A stretch of 28,129 nucleotides of DNA, taken from JAJZRV01 sp027442615 (lineage in GTDB: Bacteria; Pseudomonadota; Gammaproteobacteria; Burkholderiales; Ferrovaceae). The DNA is taken from contig DAIBBI010000058.1 of NCBI GenBank assembly GCA_027442615.1, forward strand, positions 1 through 28,129, written 5' to 3'. A program made the position numbers and the translations under genes. Below the pieces are notes generated by a model, which was given only the letters and a program-made list of their open reading frames with translations, did no database searches and was not told the DNA's origin. Shown piece by piece: positions 7,228-16,300 of the stretch; position 1 is the stretch's first letter; each line of letters begins with the position of its first letter.

Positions 7228-9569
7228 GCAAGCTTACCCCGCTCGATCACATGGACGCCTACTGGCGTGCTGCCAACTACCTGTCGGTCGGCCAGATTTA
7301 TCTCTGTGACAATCCGCTGCTCAAGCGGCCGCTTGCGCTCACGGACATCAAGCGCATGCTGCTGGGGCACTGGGGCACGACCCCGGGGCAGAACTTTATC
7401 TACGTGCATTTAAACCGGGTCATCAAACAGTACGATCTCAACATGATCTACGTGTCAGGTCCGGGGCATGGAGGCCCTGCGGTAGTGGGCAACACCTATC
7501 TCGAAGGCACCTACAGCGAGATCTACCCTGACATCAGCCAGGATGAAGCGGGCCTCAAGAAGCTCTTTACCCAGTTTTCCTTTCCCGGAGGCATTCCCAG
7601 CCACGCATCGCCGGAGTGCCCGGGTTCGATTCACGAGGGCGGCGAATTGGGGTACTCGCTCAGTCACTCGTTTGGCGCGGCGTTCGATAATCCGGAACTC
7701 ATCGTGGCCTGCGTCATCGGAGACGGCGAAGCAGAAACGGGGCCGCTTGCCACCGCCTGGCATTCGAACAAGTTCCTCGATCCGGTCACCGATGGTGCGG
7801 TACTGCCCATCCTGCATCTGAATGGCTACAAGATTTCCAATCCCACCGTGCTGGCCCGCATCACCCGCGAGGAGCTGGAACAGCTGCTGTGCGGCTACGG
7901 ATGGACGCCTTACTTCGTGGAGGGGGACGAGCCCGCCTTGATGCATGAGGCCATGGCAGCGACGCTGGATACGGTAGTGGCCCAGATCCACAAAATCCAG
8001 GAGGCGGCCCGGATCCACGGCAACGGGGCGCGTCCGCGCTGGCCCATGATCGTCCTCAGTTCGCCCAAGGGTTGGACTGGACCCAAGTGGGTGGATGGCA
8101 TGCAGATTGAAGGCACCTTTCATGCCCATCAGGTACCACTCTCCGATCCTGCAACGCATCCCGAACATCTCAAGTTGCTGGAAGCGTGGCTCAAGAGCTA
8201 CAAGCCGGAGGAACTGTTTGACGCAGAGGGCCGCCTGAAGCAGGAACTGGCCGAACTTGCTCCCCAGGGTAATCGACGCATGGGGGCCAATCCCCACGCC
8301 AACGGCGGTCTGTTGCTGCGCGATCTGCGAATGCCGGATTTGCGCGACTATGCAGCCAAGGTGCCCGTTCCCGGCGCCCCCGGCATGGGAGACACTCACA
8401 TGCTGGGGCGTTTTCTGCGCGATGTGGTGAGGTTCAACAGTGCGCAGCGCAATTTTCGGGTGTTTGGTCCCGACGAGACGCTCTCCAACGGTCTGGAAGC
8501 CCTTTTTGAGGCCACCCTACGCCAATGGGATGCCGCCACCTTGCCCAGCGATGAATTTCTTGCGCCTGCCGGACGGGTGATGGAAATGTTGAGCGAGCAC
8601 CAGTGCGAGGGCTGGCTGGAAGGTTACCTGCTGACCGGACGGCACGGATTGTTCAACTGCTATGAGGCGTTCATCCACATCGTGGATTCCATGTTCAACC
8701 AGCATGCCAAATGGCTGGAGGTCACCTCCCGGCTGCATTGGCGGAGGGAGATTGCCTCGCTCAACTATCTGCTGGCCTCGCATGTGTGGCGCCAGGACCA
8801 TAATGGATTCACTCACCAGGACCCCGGTTTCATCGACCTTGTCGTCAACAAGAAAGCCGGGGTCGTGAGGGTATACCTGCCGCCTGACGCCAATTGCCTG
8901 TTATCCGTGATGGACCACTGCCTGCGCAGTCGCCACTATGTCAATGTGGTGATTGCGGGCAAGCATCCGGCACCGCAGTGGTTGACCATGGACGAGGCCG
9001 TCAAGCATTGCGCCGAGGGCATTGGCATCTGGCAGTGGGCCAGCAATGATCAGGGTGTGGCTCCAGACCTCGTCATGGCCTGTTGTGGCGATGTGCCCAC
9101 GCTGGAAACGCTCGCTGCCGTATCCATCCTGCGCGAGCATCTGCCCGAATTGAAAATCCGCGTGGTCAACGTGGTGGACCTCATGAAGCTGCAACCGCAA
9201 AACGAGCATCCCCATGGGTTGGGTGACACGGATTTCGACGAGTTATTCACCCGGGACAAGCCGGTCATTTTTGCCTTCCATGCCTACCCATGGCTGATCC
9301 ACCGGTTGACCTATCGCCGCACCAACCATGACAACTTCCATGTGCGCGGCTACAAGGAGGAAGGCACCATCACCACTTCATTCGACATGACGGTGCTCAA
9401 CGACCTGGATCGCTTTCACCTTGCGATGGACGCCATTGACCGCCTGCCGCAGACCGGCGACAAGGGTCATTACCTGAAACAACAGCTCAAGGACAAGCTC
9501 GTCGAGCATGGGCAATACATCAGGCGGCATGGTCAGGACATGCCGGAGATTCGCGATTGGAAATGGTGA
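7224..9569 (+). CDS. xfp: Xylulose-5-phosphate/fructose-6-phosphate phosphoketolase
   Basis: This thiamine-diphosphate enzyme splits xylulose-5-P (and often fructose-6-P) with phosphate into acetyl phosphate plus glyceraldehyde-3-P (or erythrose-4-P). The protein has 781 residues, close to the family's usual 790-825. Diagnostic motifs are LGHWGTTPGQNF (47-58), VSGPGHGGPA (77-86), FPGGIPSHASPE and the thiamine-diphosphate/Mg site GDGEAETGPLATAWHSNKF (166-184). The ATG at 7224 is preferred over a longer frame starting inside pgm because it has a GGAGGAGGG ribosome-binding site and forms an ATGA overlap with the pgm stop. No acetate kinase or phosphotransacetylase is adjacent, so the enzymes that use acetyl phosphate must be elsewhere. 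Confidence 0.95.
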   Translation: MSKLTPLDHMDAYWRAANYLSVGQIYLCDNPLLKRPLALTDIKRMLLGHWGTTPGQNFIYVHLNRVIKQYDLNMIYVSGPGHGGPAVVGNTYLEGTYSEIYPDISQDEAGLKKLFTQFSFPGGIPSHASPECPGSIHEGGELGYSLSHSFGAAFDNPELIVACVIGDGEAETGPLATAWHSNKFLDPVTDGAVLPILHLNGYKISNPTVLARITREELEQLLCGYGWTPYFVEGDEPALMHEAMAATLDTVVAQIHKIQEAARIHGNGARPRWPMIVLSSPKGWTGPKWVDGMQIEGTFHAHQVPLSDPATHPEHLKLLEAWLKSYKPEELFDAEGRLKQELAELAPQGNRRMGANPHANGGLLLRDLRMPDLRDYAAKVPVPGAPGMGDTHMLGRFLRDVVRFNSAQRNFRVFGPDETLSNGLEALFEATLRQWDAATLPSDEFLAPAGRVMEMLSEHQCEGWLEGYLLTGRHGLFNCYEAFIHIVDSMFNQHAKWLEVTSRLHWRREIASLNYLLASHVWRQDHNGFTHQDPGFIDLVVNKKAGVVRVYLPPDANCLLSVMDHCLRSRHYVNVVIAGKHPAPQWLTMDEAVKHCAEGIGIWQWASNDQGVAPDLVMACCGDVPTLETLAAVSILREHLPELKIRVVNVVDLMKLQPQNEHPHGLGDTDFDELFTRDKPVIFAFHAYPWLIHRLTYRRTNHDNFHVRGYKEEGTITTSFDMTVLNDLDRFHLAMDAIDRLPQTGDKGHYLKQQLKDKLVEHGQYIRRHGQDMPEIRDWKW

Positions 9570-9582
9570 CGGGAAAGGCGGT

Positions 9583-9822
9583 TCAGTGGTCGTGGTGTTC
9601 AATCCTGGCCCGAAGCTCGCGCGCCGTTTCAAGCAGTCCTTCATAACCCGCCCGCACATGTTCCGGCAGGTCGGGGTCGCCCACCAGCACGCCCAGGGTT
9701 TCAACGACGCTGTAGATCAGTCCCTTGGCCGCACCCGCCGCAATGTCGCCAGAGGATACGGCGTGATCCAGGTGCTTGAGCGCGGCTTCAAGGTGTTCGG
9801 GTGGGGTGGGTGGGGTCGTCAT
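9583..9822 (-). CDS. Hypothetical protein, 79 residues
   Basis: From the ATG at 9822 the product has 79 residues. It starts MTTPPTPPEHLEAALKHLDHAV, is predicted to be helical, and has charged ends (RARIEHHDH). It has no membrane segment or signal peptide and I do not recognise the family. A longer frame to an ATG at 9867 would overlap the upstream small membrane-protein gene and has no better ribosome-binding site. It lies 11 bases after that gene on the same strand, so the two are probably co-transcribed. It converges with xfp, 13 bases away. Confidence 0.6.
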   Translation of the reverse strand: MTTPPTPPEHLEAALKHLDHAVSSGDIAAGAAKGLIYSVVETLGVLVGDPDLPEHVRAGYEGLLETARELRARIEHHDH

Positions 9823-9833
9823 GACGGGGCATC

Positions 9834-10013
9834 CTAGCGATTGCGAAATTTGTACGTCATGTGCCATGAGCCCACGGCGAAGGCCCAGGCCAGGACTTTG
9901 GCCAGGTCCGACTGAATGATCAGGAGGTCCATCTGCAGGGCTATGGCGAACATGGTGAGGTTGAGCGCCAGAACGGCCAGGAGGGCGAAGACGACGTTGA
10001 ACGTACCAAACAT
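9834..10013 (-). CDS. Small membrane protein, 59 residues
   Basis: An ATG at 10013 with a GGAG ribosome-binding site 9 bases upstream opens a 59-codon frame ending in TAG at 9834-9836. The product has two hydrophobic stretches, roughly residues 4-26 (FNVVFALLAVLALNLTMFAI) and 37-52 (DLAKVLAWAFAVGSW), followed by a basic tail ending KFRNR. This suggests a hairpin membrane protein with a cytoplasmic C-terminus. The second half loosely resembles the end of GtrA-like proteins, but this is weak and no family is claimed. It probably forms a two-gene unit with the 79-residue gene downstream. Confidence 0.6.
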   Translation of the reverse strand: MFGTFNVVFALLAVLALNLTMFAIALQMDLLIIQSDLAKVLAWAFAVGSWHMTYKFRNR

Positions 10014-10066
10014 GGCGAGATGCTCCAGATTACCGAACTGAAACGGTCATCGCTCATACTACGTAC

Positions 10067-10115
10067 AAAGGGGTGGGCAGGCAAGCCGGCCGGCGCCCCC
10101 TTTCGCCACGGGCGA
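10067..10115 (-). terminator. Candidate terminator hairpins downstream of fdsD
   Basis: Two stems lie 11-59 bases past the fdsD stop codon. TCGCC-ACG-GGCGA (10103-10115) has a 3-base loop. AAAGGGG (10067-10073) pairs with CCCCTTT (10097-10103) around a GC-rich core containing further self-complementary bases (GGC, GCC and CCGGCCGG). No long U-run follows. Ending the fds transcript here is plausible because the next gene has its own ribosome-binding site. Confidence 0.35.
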
Positions 10116-10125
10116 CGGCGGTGAA

Positions 10126-10347
10126 TCAGGCGGGGTGGATCTCGCGCAGGGCGTCGCGCACGATGGGCTTGAGGCCGGCTTCTTCGCCGTGGGCACCGAG
10201 GTAGGCGATCAGGGATTTCTGCATGCGCGGCTCCCAGAATTTCTTGATGTGCGAGGCAACATCCTGGGTGGCCTGCTCGCGGTTGGGCATGGCTTCAAAG
10301 AAGGTACCGATGTCGTTGGCCATCTTGATCAGGTTTTCTGCGTTCAT
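10126..10347 (-). CDS. fdsD: Formate dehydrogenase delta subunit FdsD
   Basis: This small protein of 73 residues starts MNAENLIKMANDIGTFFEAM, with the typical FdsD patterns MANDIGTFF, VASHIKKFWEPRM and GLKPIVRDAL. FdsD accompanies the NAD-dependent molybdenum formate dehydrogenase; in Rhodobacter and Cupriavidus it helps cofactor insertion or stable assembly and may bind the complex. The start at 10347 is chosen because the longer upstream frame overlaps fdhD heavily and only the last 73 residues look like the family. It is the last gene of the fds operon, 14 bases after fdhD. Confidence 0.92.
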   Translation of the reverse strand: MNAENLIKMANDIGTFFEAMPNREQATQDVASHIKKFWEPRMQKSLIAYLGAHGEEAGLKPIVRDALREIHPA

Positions 10348-10361
10348 AACAAGCGTCTCTT

Positions 10362-11180
10362 TCAGAAGTCGGTCAGTCGTTCGGGGTGGGCATAGGCCAC
10401 ATGGTGACCGTTGCGGGCAAATCCCACCAGCGTCAGGTTGAATTGTTCGGCCATGCGCACGGCCAGGGCCGTGGGCGCAGAAATGGCCACGAGGATGCCA
10501 ATGCCCATTTGAATGGACTTCTGCACCATCTCGTAGCTGGCACGGCTCGTGATCAGCAAGGCCCCTTGCGTGAAATCGGTTTGCTTGCGGGCAAGCGTCC
10601 CGATGAGCTTGTCCAGCGCGTTGTGGCGGCCCACATCTTCGCGCGCAGCCACGATGCATCCCTCTGCGTCCAGCCAGAAGGCGGCGTGCGTGGCCCCCGT
10701 GGCCTGCTGCAAGGACTGGTGCTGCGGCAGGTGGGACAGTGCGGCGTGCAAGGCCTTCACGGACAGGGTCTGGCGAGATTCCACGTCACGCATGGGACGG
10801 AATACCTGGGCCAGGCGTTCCGTGCCGCACAGGCCGCAGCCCGTGCGTCCGGCCAGATTTTGCCGTTTGAGGTCAAGGCGCGAAAAACGCGCCTCGTCAA
10901 TGGTGAGCTGCACCCGTATGCCGGCGCTGTACTCTTCCACAGCGATGTCCCGGATGTCGCTGACGCTGGAGATGATTCCCTCCGTCAGCGAAAACCCGAT
11001 GGCAAAATCCTCCAGGTCGGAGGGCGTGGCCAGCATCACCACGTGGGGCAGGCCGTTGTACTCGATGCCGATGGGCGTTTCCTCGGCCACCTGATCCTGT
11101 GAAGGGGCATAACTGCCCTTCCAGCGCGCTACGGTGAGCGCTTGCAGGGTGGGGGTGACCAGAGGCAACGGGGTATCCAT
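10362..11180 (-). CDS. fdhD: Formate dehydrogenase accessory sulfurtransferase FdhD (FdsC)
   Basis: FdhD-family proteins bind the bis-MGD molybdenum cofactor and transfer sulfur to it before insertion into formate dehydrogenase. From the ATG at 11180 the protein has 272 residues. The two conserved cysteines of the CGLC motif are at 115 and 118 (GRTGCGLCGTERL). Other family motifs are EDVGRHNALDKLIG and the ITSRASYEMVQK segment. A TTG at 11192, directly after the fdsA stop, would add four residues; neither start has a strong ribosome-binding site, so translation probably depends on coupling to fdsA. This corresponds to fdsC in the Cupriavidus fdsGBACD operon. Confidence 0.94.
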   Translation of the reverse strand: MDTPLPLVTPTLQALTVARWKGSYAPSQDQVAEETPIGIEYNGLPHVVMLATPSDLEDFAIGFSLTEGIISSVSDIRDIAVEEYSAGIRVQLTIDEARFSRLDLKRQNLAGRTGCGLCGTERLAQVFRPMRDVESRQTLSVKALHAALSHLPQHQSLQQATGATHAAFWLDAEGCIVAAREDVGRHNALDKLIGTLARKQTDFTQGALLITSRASYEMVQKSIQMGIGILVAISAPTALAVRMAEQFNLTLVGFARNGHHVAYAHPERLTDF

Positions 11181-11192
11181 GGGCACGGGCAA

Positions 11193-14066
11193 TCAGCGGG
11201 TGCCCGCCGCGGCCTCGGTCACCACCTTCTCCTTCAACAAGCGCAATTGAGTCTCGTTGAACTCGTGGAAGCTTTCCTGCCACTCGGAGGTATGCTTCAC
11301 CTTCACCACCTGTACCGCGGTCACCTTGTATTCCGGGCAATTGGTGGCCCAGTCCGAATTGTCGGTGGTGATCACATTGGCACCCGATTCAGGGAAGTGG
11401 AAGGTGGTGTACACCACGCCAGGCTGCATGCGCTCGGTCACCCGGGCACGCAGGACGGTTTCGCCCGCGCGCGAAGTGATGCCGACCCAATCATCTTCCT
11501 GGATGCCGCGTTCTGCAGCGTCCTGGGGATGAATGTCCAGACGGTCTTCCTCATGGAACTGCACGTTTTCGGTGCGACGTGTCTGTGCTCCCACGTTGTA
11601 CTGCGACAGGATGCGACCCGTCGTCAGCAGTAGCGGGAACTTCGGCGTGATCTTCTCATGGGTGGGTACGTACTGGGTGATGAGGAAGCGTCCCTTGCCG
11701 CGCACGAAGTGGTCGATGTGCATCAGCGGGGTGCCTTCGGGCATGCCGTCGTTGCAAGGCCACTGCACGCTGCCCAGCTGATCCAGCTTCTCGTAGTTGA
11801 CGCCGGCGAAGGTGGGGGTGAGGCGCGCAATTTCTGCCATGATTTCCGAGGGGTCTTTGTAATGCATGGGGTAGCCCAATGCATTGGACAAGGCCACGGT
11901 GGCTTCCCAGTCGGCAAGTCCTGCCTTGGGGGCCATGACCTTGCGCACGCGGGAAATGCGGCGTTCGGCGTTGGTGAAGGTGCCATCTTTTTCCAGGAAG
12001 CTCGAACCTGGCAGGAACACATGGGCGTACTTGGCGGTTTCGTTCAGGAACAGGTCCTGCACCACGATGCATTCCATGGCTTCCATGGCGGCTATCACGT
12101 GCTGGGTGTTGGGGTCGGACTGGACGATGTCCTCGCCCTGGCAATAAAGTCCCTTGAAGGTGCCATCCATGGCTGCTTCAAACATGTTGGGAATGCGCAG
12201 GCCCGGCTCCTTCCTCAGGCTCACCCCCCAGTCCTTTTCAAACAGCGAGCGCGTGGCATCGTCCGACACGTGGCGGTAGCCGGGGAACTCGTGCGGGAAC
12301 GAGCCCATGTCGCATGAACCCTGCACGTTGTTCTGGCCGCGCAGCGGGTTGACGCCCACGCCTTCGCGACCGATGTTGCCGGTGGCCATGGCAAGGTTGG
12401 CAATGCCGATGACCATGGTGGAACCTTGCGAATGCTCGGTGACTCCCAGGCCGTAATAGATGGCGCCGTTGCCGGCGTTGGCGTACAGGCGCGCAGCTTC
12501 GCGCACCAGCTGGGCGGGAACGCCGGTCATGCCCTCCAGCGCCTCGGGGCTGTTGTTGGCGTTCGCCACAAAGTCGCGCCAGTAGTTGAAGGCTTCTGCA
12601 TCGCAACGCTCATCGATGAACTTCTGATCCAGCAGGCCTTCCGTCACGATGACGTGGGCCAGCGAATTGATGATGGCCACGTTGGTGCCCGGACGCAGTT
12701 GCAGGTGGTAATCCGCCTTGATGTGCGCGCTGCTGACCAGCTCGATCTGGCGTGGGTCGATCACGATCAGGCGTGCGCCTTCGCGCAGGCGCTTCTTCAT
12801 GCGTGAGCCGAACACCGGGTGGGCGTCCGTGGGGTTGGCGCCGATGACCAGGATCACGTCGGCCTTTTCCACCGACTTGAAGGTCTGGGTGCCTGCCGAA
12901 GTGCCGTAGGTTTGCCCCAGGCCGTAACCGGTGGGGGAGTGGCAGACTCGGGCGCAGGTATCCACGTTGTTGTTCCCAAAGCCCGCACGGATCAGCTTCT
13001 GCACCAGGTAGGTTTCTTCGTTGGTGCAGCGCGAGGAGGTGATGCCGCCGATGGAATCCACGCCGAACTTGCCCTGGATGCGACGGAACTCGCTCGCCGC
13101 ATGGCCGATGGCGGTTTCCCAGCTGACTTCCTGCCAGGGGTCGGTGATCTTGCTGCGGATCATCGGTTTCAGGATGCGATCCTTGTGGGTGGTGTAGCCC
13201 CAGGCAAACCGGCCCTTGATGCAGGCGTGCCCTTCGTTGGCCTTGCCATCCTTCCAGGGGGTCATGCGCACCACTTCCGAGCCCTTCATGTCGGCCTTGA
13301 AACTGCAACCCACGCCGCAATAGGCGCAGGTGGTGAGTACGCTATGGTCGGGTTGACCCGCGTCGATGACGGTTTTTTCCATCAGGGTGGCGGTGGGGCA
13401 GGCATTGACGCAGGCGCCGCAGGACACGCATTCCGAGTCCATGAAAGCCTGGCTTTCGCCGGCCGAGACGCGCGACTCGAAGCCGCGTCCGGAAATGGTC
13501 AGGGCAAAGGTGCCCTGGGTTTCTTCACAGGCGCGCACGCAGCGGTTGCACACGATGCACTTGGAAGGATCGTAAGTGAAATAGGGGTTGGACGTATCGG
13601 CCTGATCCTTGAGGTGGTTGAGGCCCTCGTAGCCGTAGCGCACGTCGCGCAGACCCACCGTGCCCGCCATGTCCTGCAGCTCGCAATCGCCGTTGGCGGA
13701 GCAGGTCAGGCAGTCCAGGGGGTGGTCGGAGATGTACAGTTCCATGACGCCACGGCGCAGGTCGGCAAGCTTGGGCGACTGGGTGCGCACTTTCATGCCG
13801 GCTTCGGCCGGGGTGGTGCAGGAGGCGGGAAAGCCCTTGCGGCCCTCGATTTCCACCAGGCACAGGCGACAGGAACCGAAGGGTTCCAGGCTGTCGGTGG
13901 CGCAAAGTTTGGGGATCTGCGTGCCGGCTTCGACGGCCGCACGCATCAGCGAGGTGCCCTCAGGCACAGTCACTTCAAACCCGTCAATCTCGAGCGTCAC
14001 CATTTTTTCGGAAACGCTGACAGGGGTGCCGTAATCCACATCGTGCAGGTTGGGGGTGGTGTCCAT
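11193..14066 (-). CDS. fdsA: NAD-dependent formate dehydrogenase, alpha (molybdenum) subunit FdsA
   Basis: This catalytic subunit of 957 residues oxidises formate to CO2 at a bis-MGD molybdenum centre and passes electrons along iron-sulfur clusters. In order: an N-terminal [2Fe-2S] domain with C55, C66, C69 and C83; the His-Cys cluster with H115, C119, C122 and C128; two ferredoxin clusters with C170/173/176/180 and C213/216/219/223; and a further cluster of the molybdopterin domain with C247, C250, C254 and C282. The molybdenum ligand is C375 followed by H376 (ARVCHSPTG), so this is a cysteine, not selenocysteine, enzyme. The start has a GAGGAG ribosome-binding site, 10 bases after fdsB. Confidence 0.97.
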   Translation of the reverse strand: MDTTPNLHDVDYGTPVSVSEKMVTLEIDGFEVTVPEGTSLMRAAVEAGTQIPKLCATDSLEPFGSCRLCLVEIEGRKGFPASCTTPAEAGMKVRTQSPKLADLRRGVMELYISDHPLDCLTCSANGDCELQDMAGTVGLRDVRYGYEGLNHLKDQADTSNPYFTYDPSKCIVCNRCVRACEETQGTFALTISGRGFESRVSAGESQAFMDSECVSCGACVNACPTATLMEKTVIDAGQPDHSVLTTCAYCGVGCSFKADMKGSEVVRMTPWKDGKANEGHACIKGRFAWGYTTHKDRILKPMIRSKITDPWQEVSWETAIGHAASEFRRIQGKFGVDSIGGITSSRCTNEETYLVQKLIRAGFGNNNVDTCARVCHSPTGYGLGQTYGTSAGTQTFKSVEKADVILVIGANPTDAHPVFGSRMKKRLREGARLIVIDPRQIELVSSAHIKADYHLQLRPGTNVAIINSLAHVIVTEGLLDQKFIDERCDAEAFNYWRDFVANANNSPEALEGMTGVPAQLVREAARLYANAGNGAIYYGLGVTEHSQGSTMVIGIANLAMATGNIGREGVGVNPLRGQNNVQGSCDMGSFPHEFPGYRHVSDDATRSLFEKDWGVSLRKEPGLRIPNMFEAAMDGTFKGLYCQGEDIVQSDPNTQHVIAAMEAMECIVVQDLFLNETAKYAHVFLPGSSFLEKDGTFTNAERRISRVRKVMAPKAGLADWEATVALSNALGYPMHYKDPSEIMAEIARLTPTFAGVNYEKLDQLGSVQWPCNDGMPEGTPLMHIDHFVRGKGRFLITQYVPTHEKITPKFPLLLTTGRILSQYNVGAQTRRTENVQFHEEDRLDIHPQDAAERGIQEDDWVGITSRAGETVLRARVTERMQPGVVYTTFHFPESGANVITTDNSDWATNCPEYKVTAVQVVKVKHTSEWQESFHEFNETQLRLLKEKVVTEAAAGTR

Positions 14067-14076
14067 TGATTGCTCC

Positions 14077-15632
<1,556 letters not shown>

Positions 15633-15636
<4 letters not shown>

Positions 15637-16109
15637 GACAGCTCCTTCTTGCGAATCAGCGATTCCAGTCTTTCAGGGGTGATGCGGGCGTACAATTTAC
15701 CGTCCAGTTCCACGGCCGGGCCGCTGGCGCAAAGCCCCAGGCAGTACACGGCTTCCAGTTCCCAGCGATTGTCGTCGGTGTGCCGGCCCAGTTCGCAACC
15801 CACCGCGGCCTCGGCCTTTTCGGTGAGCGAGCGGCAACCGCGCGCCTGGCAGGCTTCAGCCTGGCAAATGGCCAGCTTGTGCTGCGCCGGTTCGGTCTGG
15901 CGAAAATGGTGATAGTAGGTAATCACACCATGCACTTCGGCACGCGACAGATTGAAGGCGCTGGCGATGGTGGGCGTGGCATTTTTGGGGATGTAGCCCA
16001 GGCTGTCCTGAACGGCGTGCAACAGCGGCAACAGCGCGCCCTGCTCATCCTGAAAACGGGTGAGGGCGGCCTCAACGGCTTGCGCTTCCCGGGTGGTCAT
16101 TGAATTCAA
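15633..16109 (-). CDS. fdsG: NAD-dependent formate dehydrogenase, gamma subunit FdsG
   Basis: This is a NuoE-like [2Fe-2S] protein of 158 residues from the TTG at 16109, or 155 from the ATG at 16100. TTG is preferred because GGAGGAG lies 7 bases before it but 16 bases before the ATG. Cluster ligands are C82 and C87 (ICQAEACQ) and C123 and C127 (YCLGLCASGP). The N-terminal helical bundle with LLPLLHAVQDSLGYIP and VHGVITYYHHF is typical of the 24-kDa subunit family. It sits with FdsB in the diaphorase half of the complex. It is the first gene of the operon, with a leader of about 110 bases if the promoter proposed upstream is right. Confidence 0.94.
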
Positions 16110-16177
16110 AGCGTTTCTCCTCCGGACTGGGTCGGGCCGTCTGTTGTCTTGAGGGACGGACGGCTGTATCATGCAAC

Positions 16178-16297
16178 CAATTGCAACTATAAATTGAGAC
16201 TGAAAGCAATATAGTGGTTTGTTTTCACAAAGTTATGCCAATTGCACAGTAAAGTCAATCCCGAATTCCGTAATCTAATTGCAACTTATTACAATTA
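16178..16297. promoter_or_regulatory. Divergent fdsG/fdsR control region with three AATTGCA repeats
   Basis: This AT-rich region contains three copies of a motif: CAATTGCAACTATAAATTG (16178-16196), CAATTGCA (16239-16246) and AATTGCAACTT (16277-16287), the last followed by ACAATTA. Copies 1 and 3 share AATTGCAACT and end in an inverted AATTG or AATTA. Copy 3 is also enclosed by GTAAT (16270-16274) and ATTAC (16288-16292). Copy 2 falls between the -35 and -10 of the proposed fdsG promoter and copy 3 abuts the fdsR start codon. I infer these are FdsR operators controlling both directions. Confidence 0.6.
16230..16258 (-). promoter_or_regulatory. Candidate sigma-70 promoter of the fds operon
   Basis: On the minus strand TTGACT (16258-16253) is followed after exactly 17 bases by TAACTT (16235-16230). 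The -35 is strong (5 of 6) and the -10 poor (3 of 6), which is the pattern expected of an activator-dependent promoter. An AATTGCA repeat lies in the spacer. Confidence 0.5.
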
Positions 16298-16300
16298 ACC

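Noticed and set aside
10348..10659. N-terminal extension of fdsD in the same frame
   Set aside because: It overlaps fdhD and only the last 73 residues resemble FdsD; the ATG at 10347 is the natural start.
12819..14069. Long plus-strand open frame antisense to fdsA
   Set aside because: The frame is rich in Gly, Ala and His with no domain; it is a shadow of the fdsA coding sequence.
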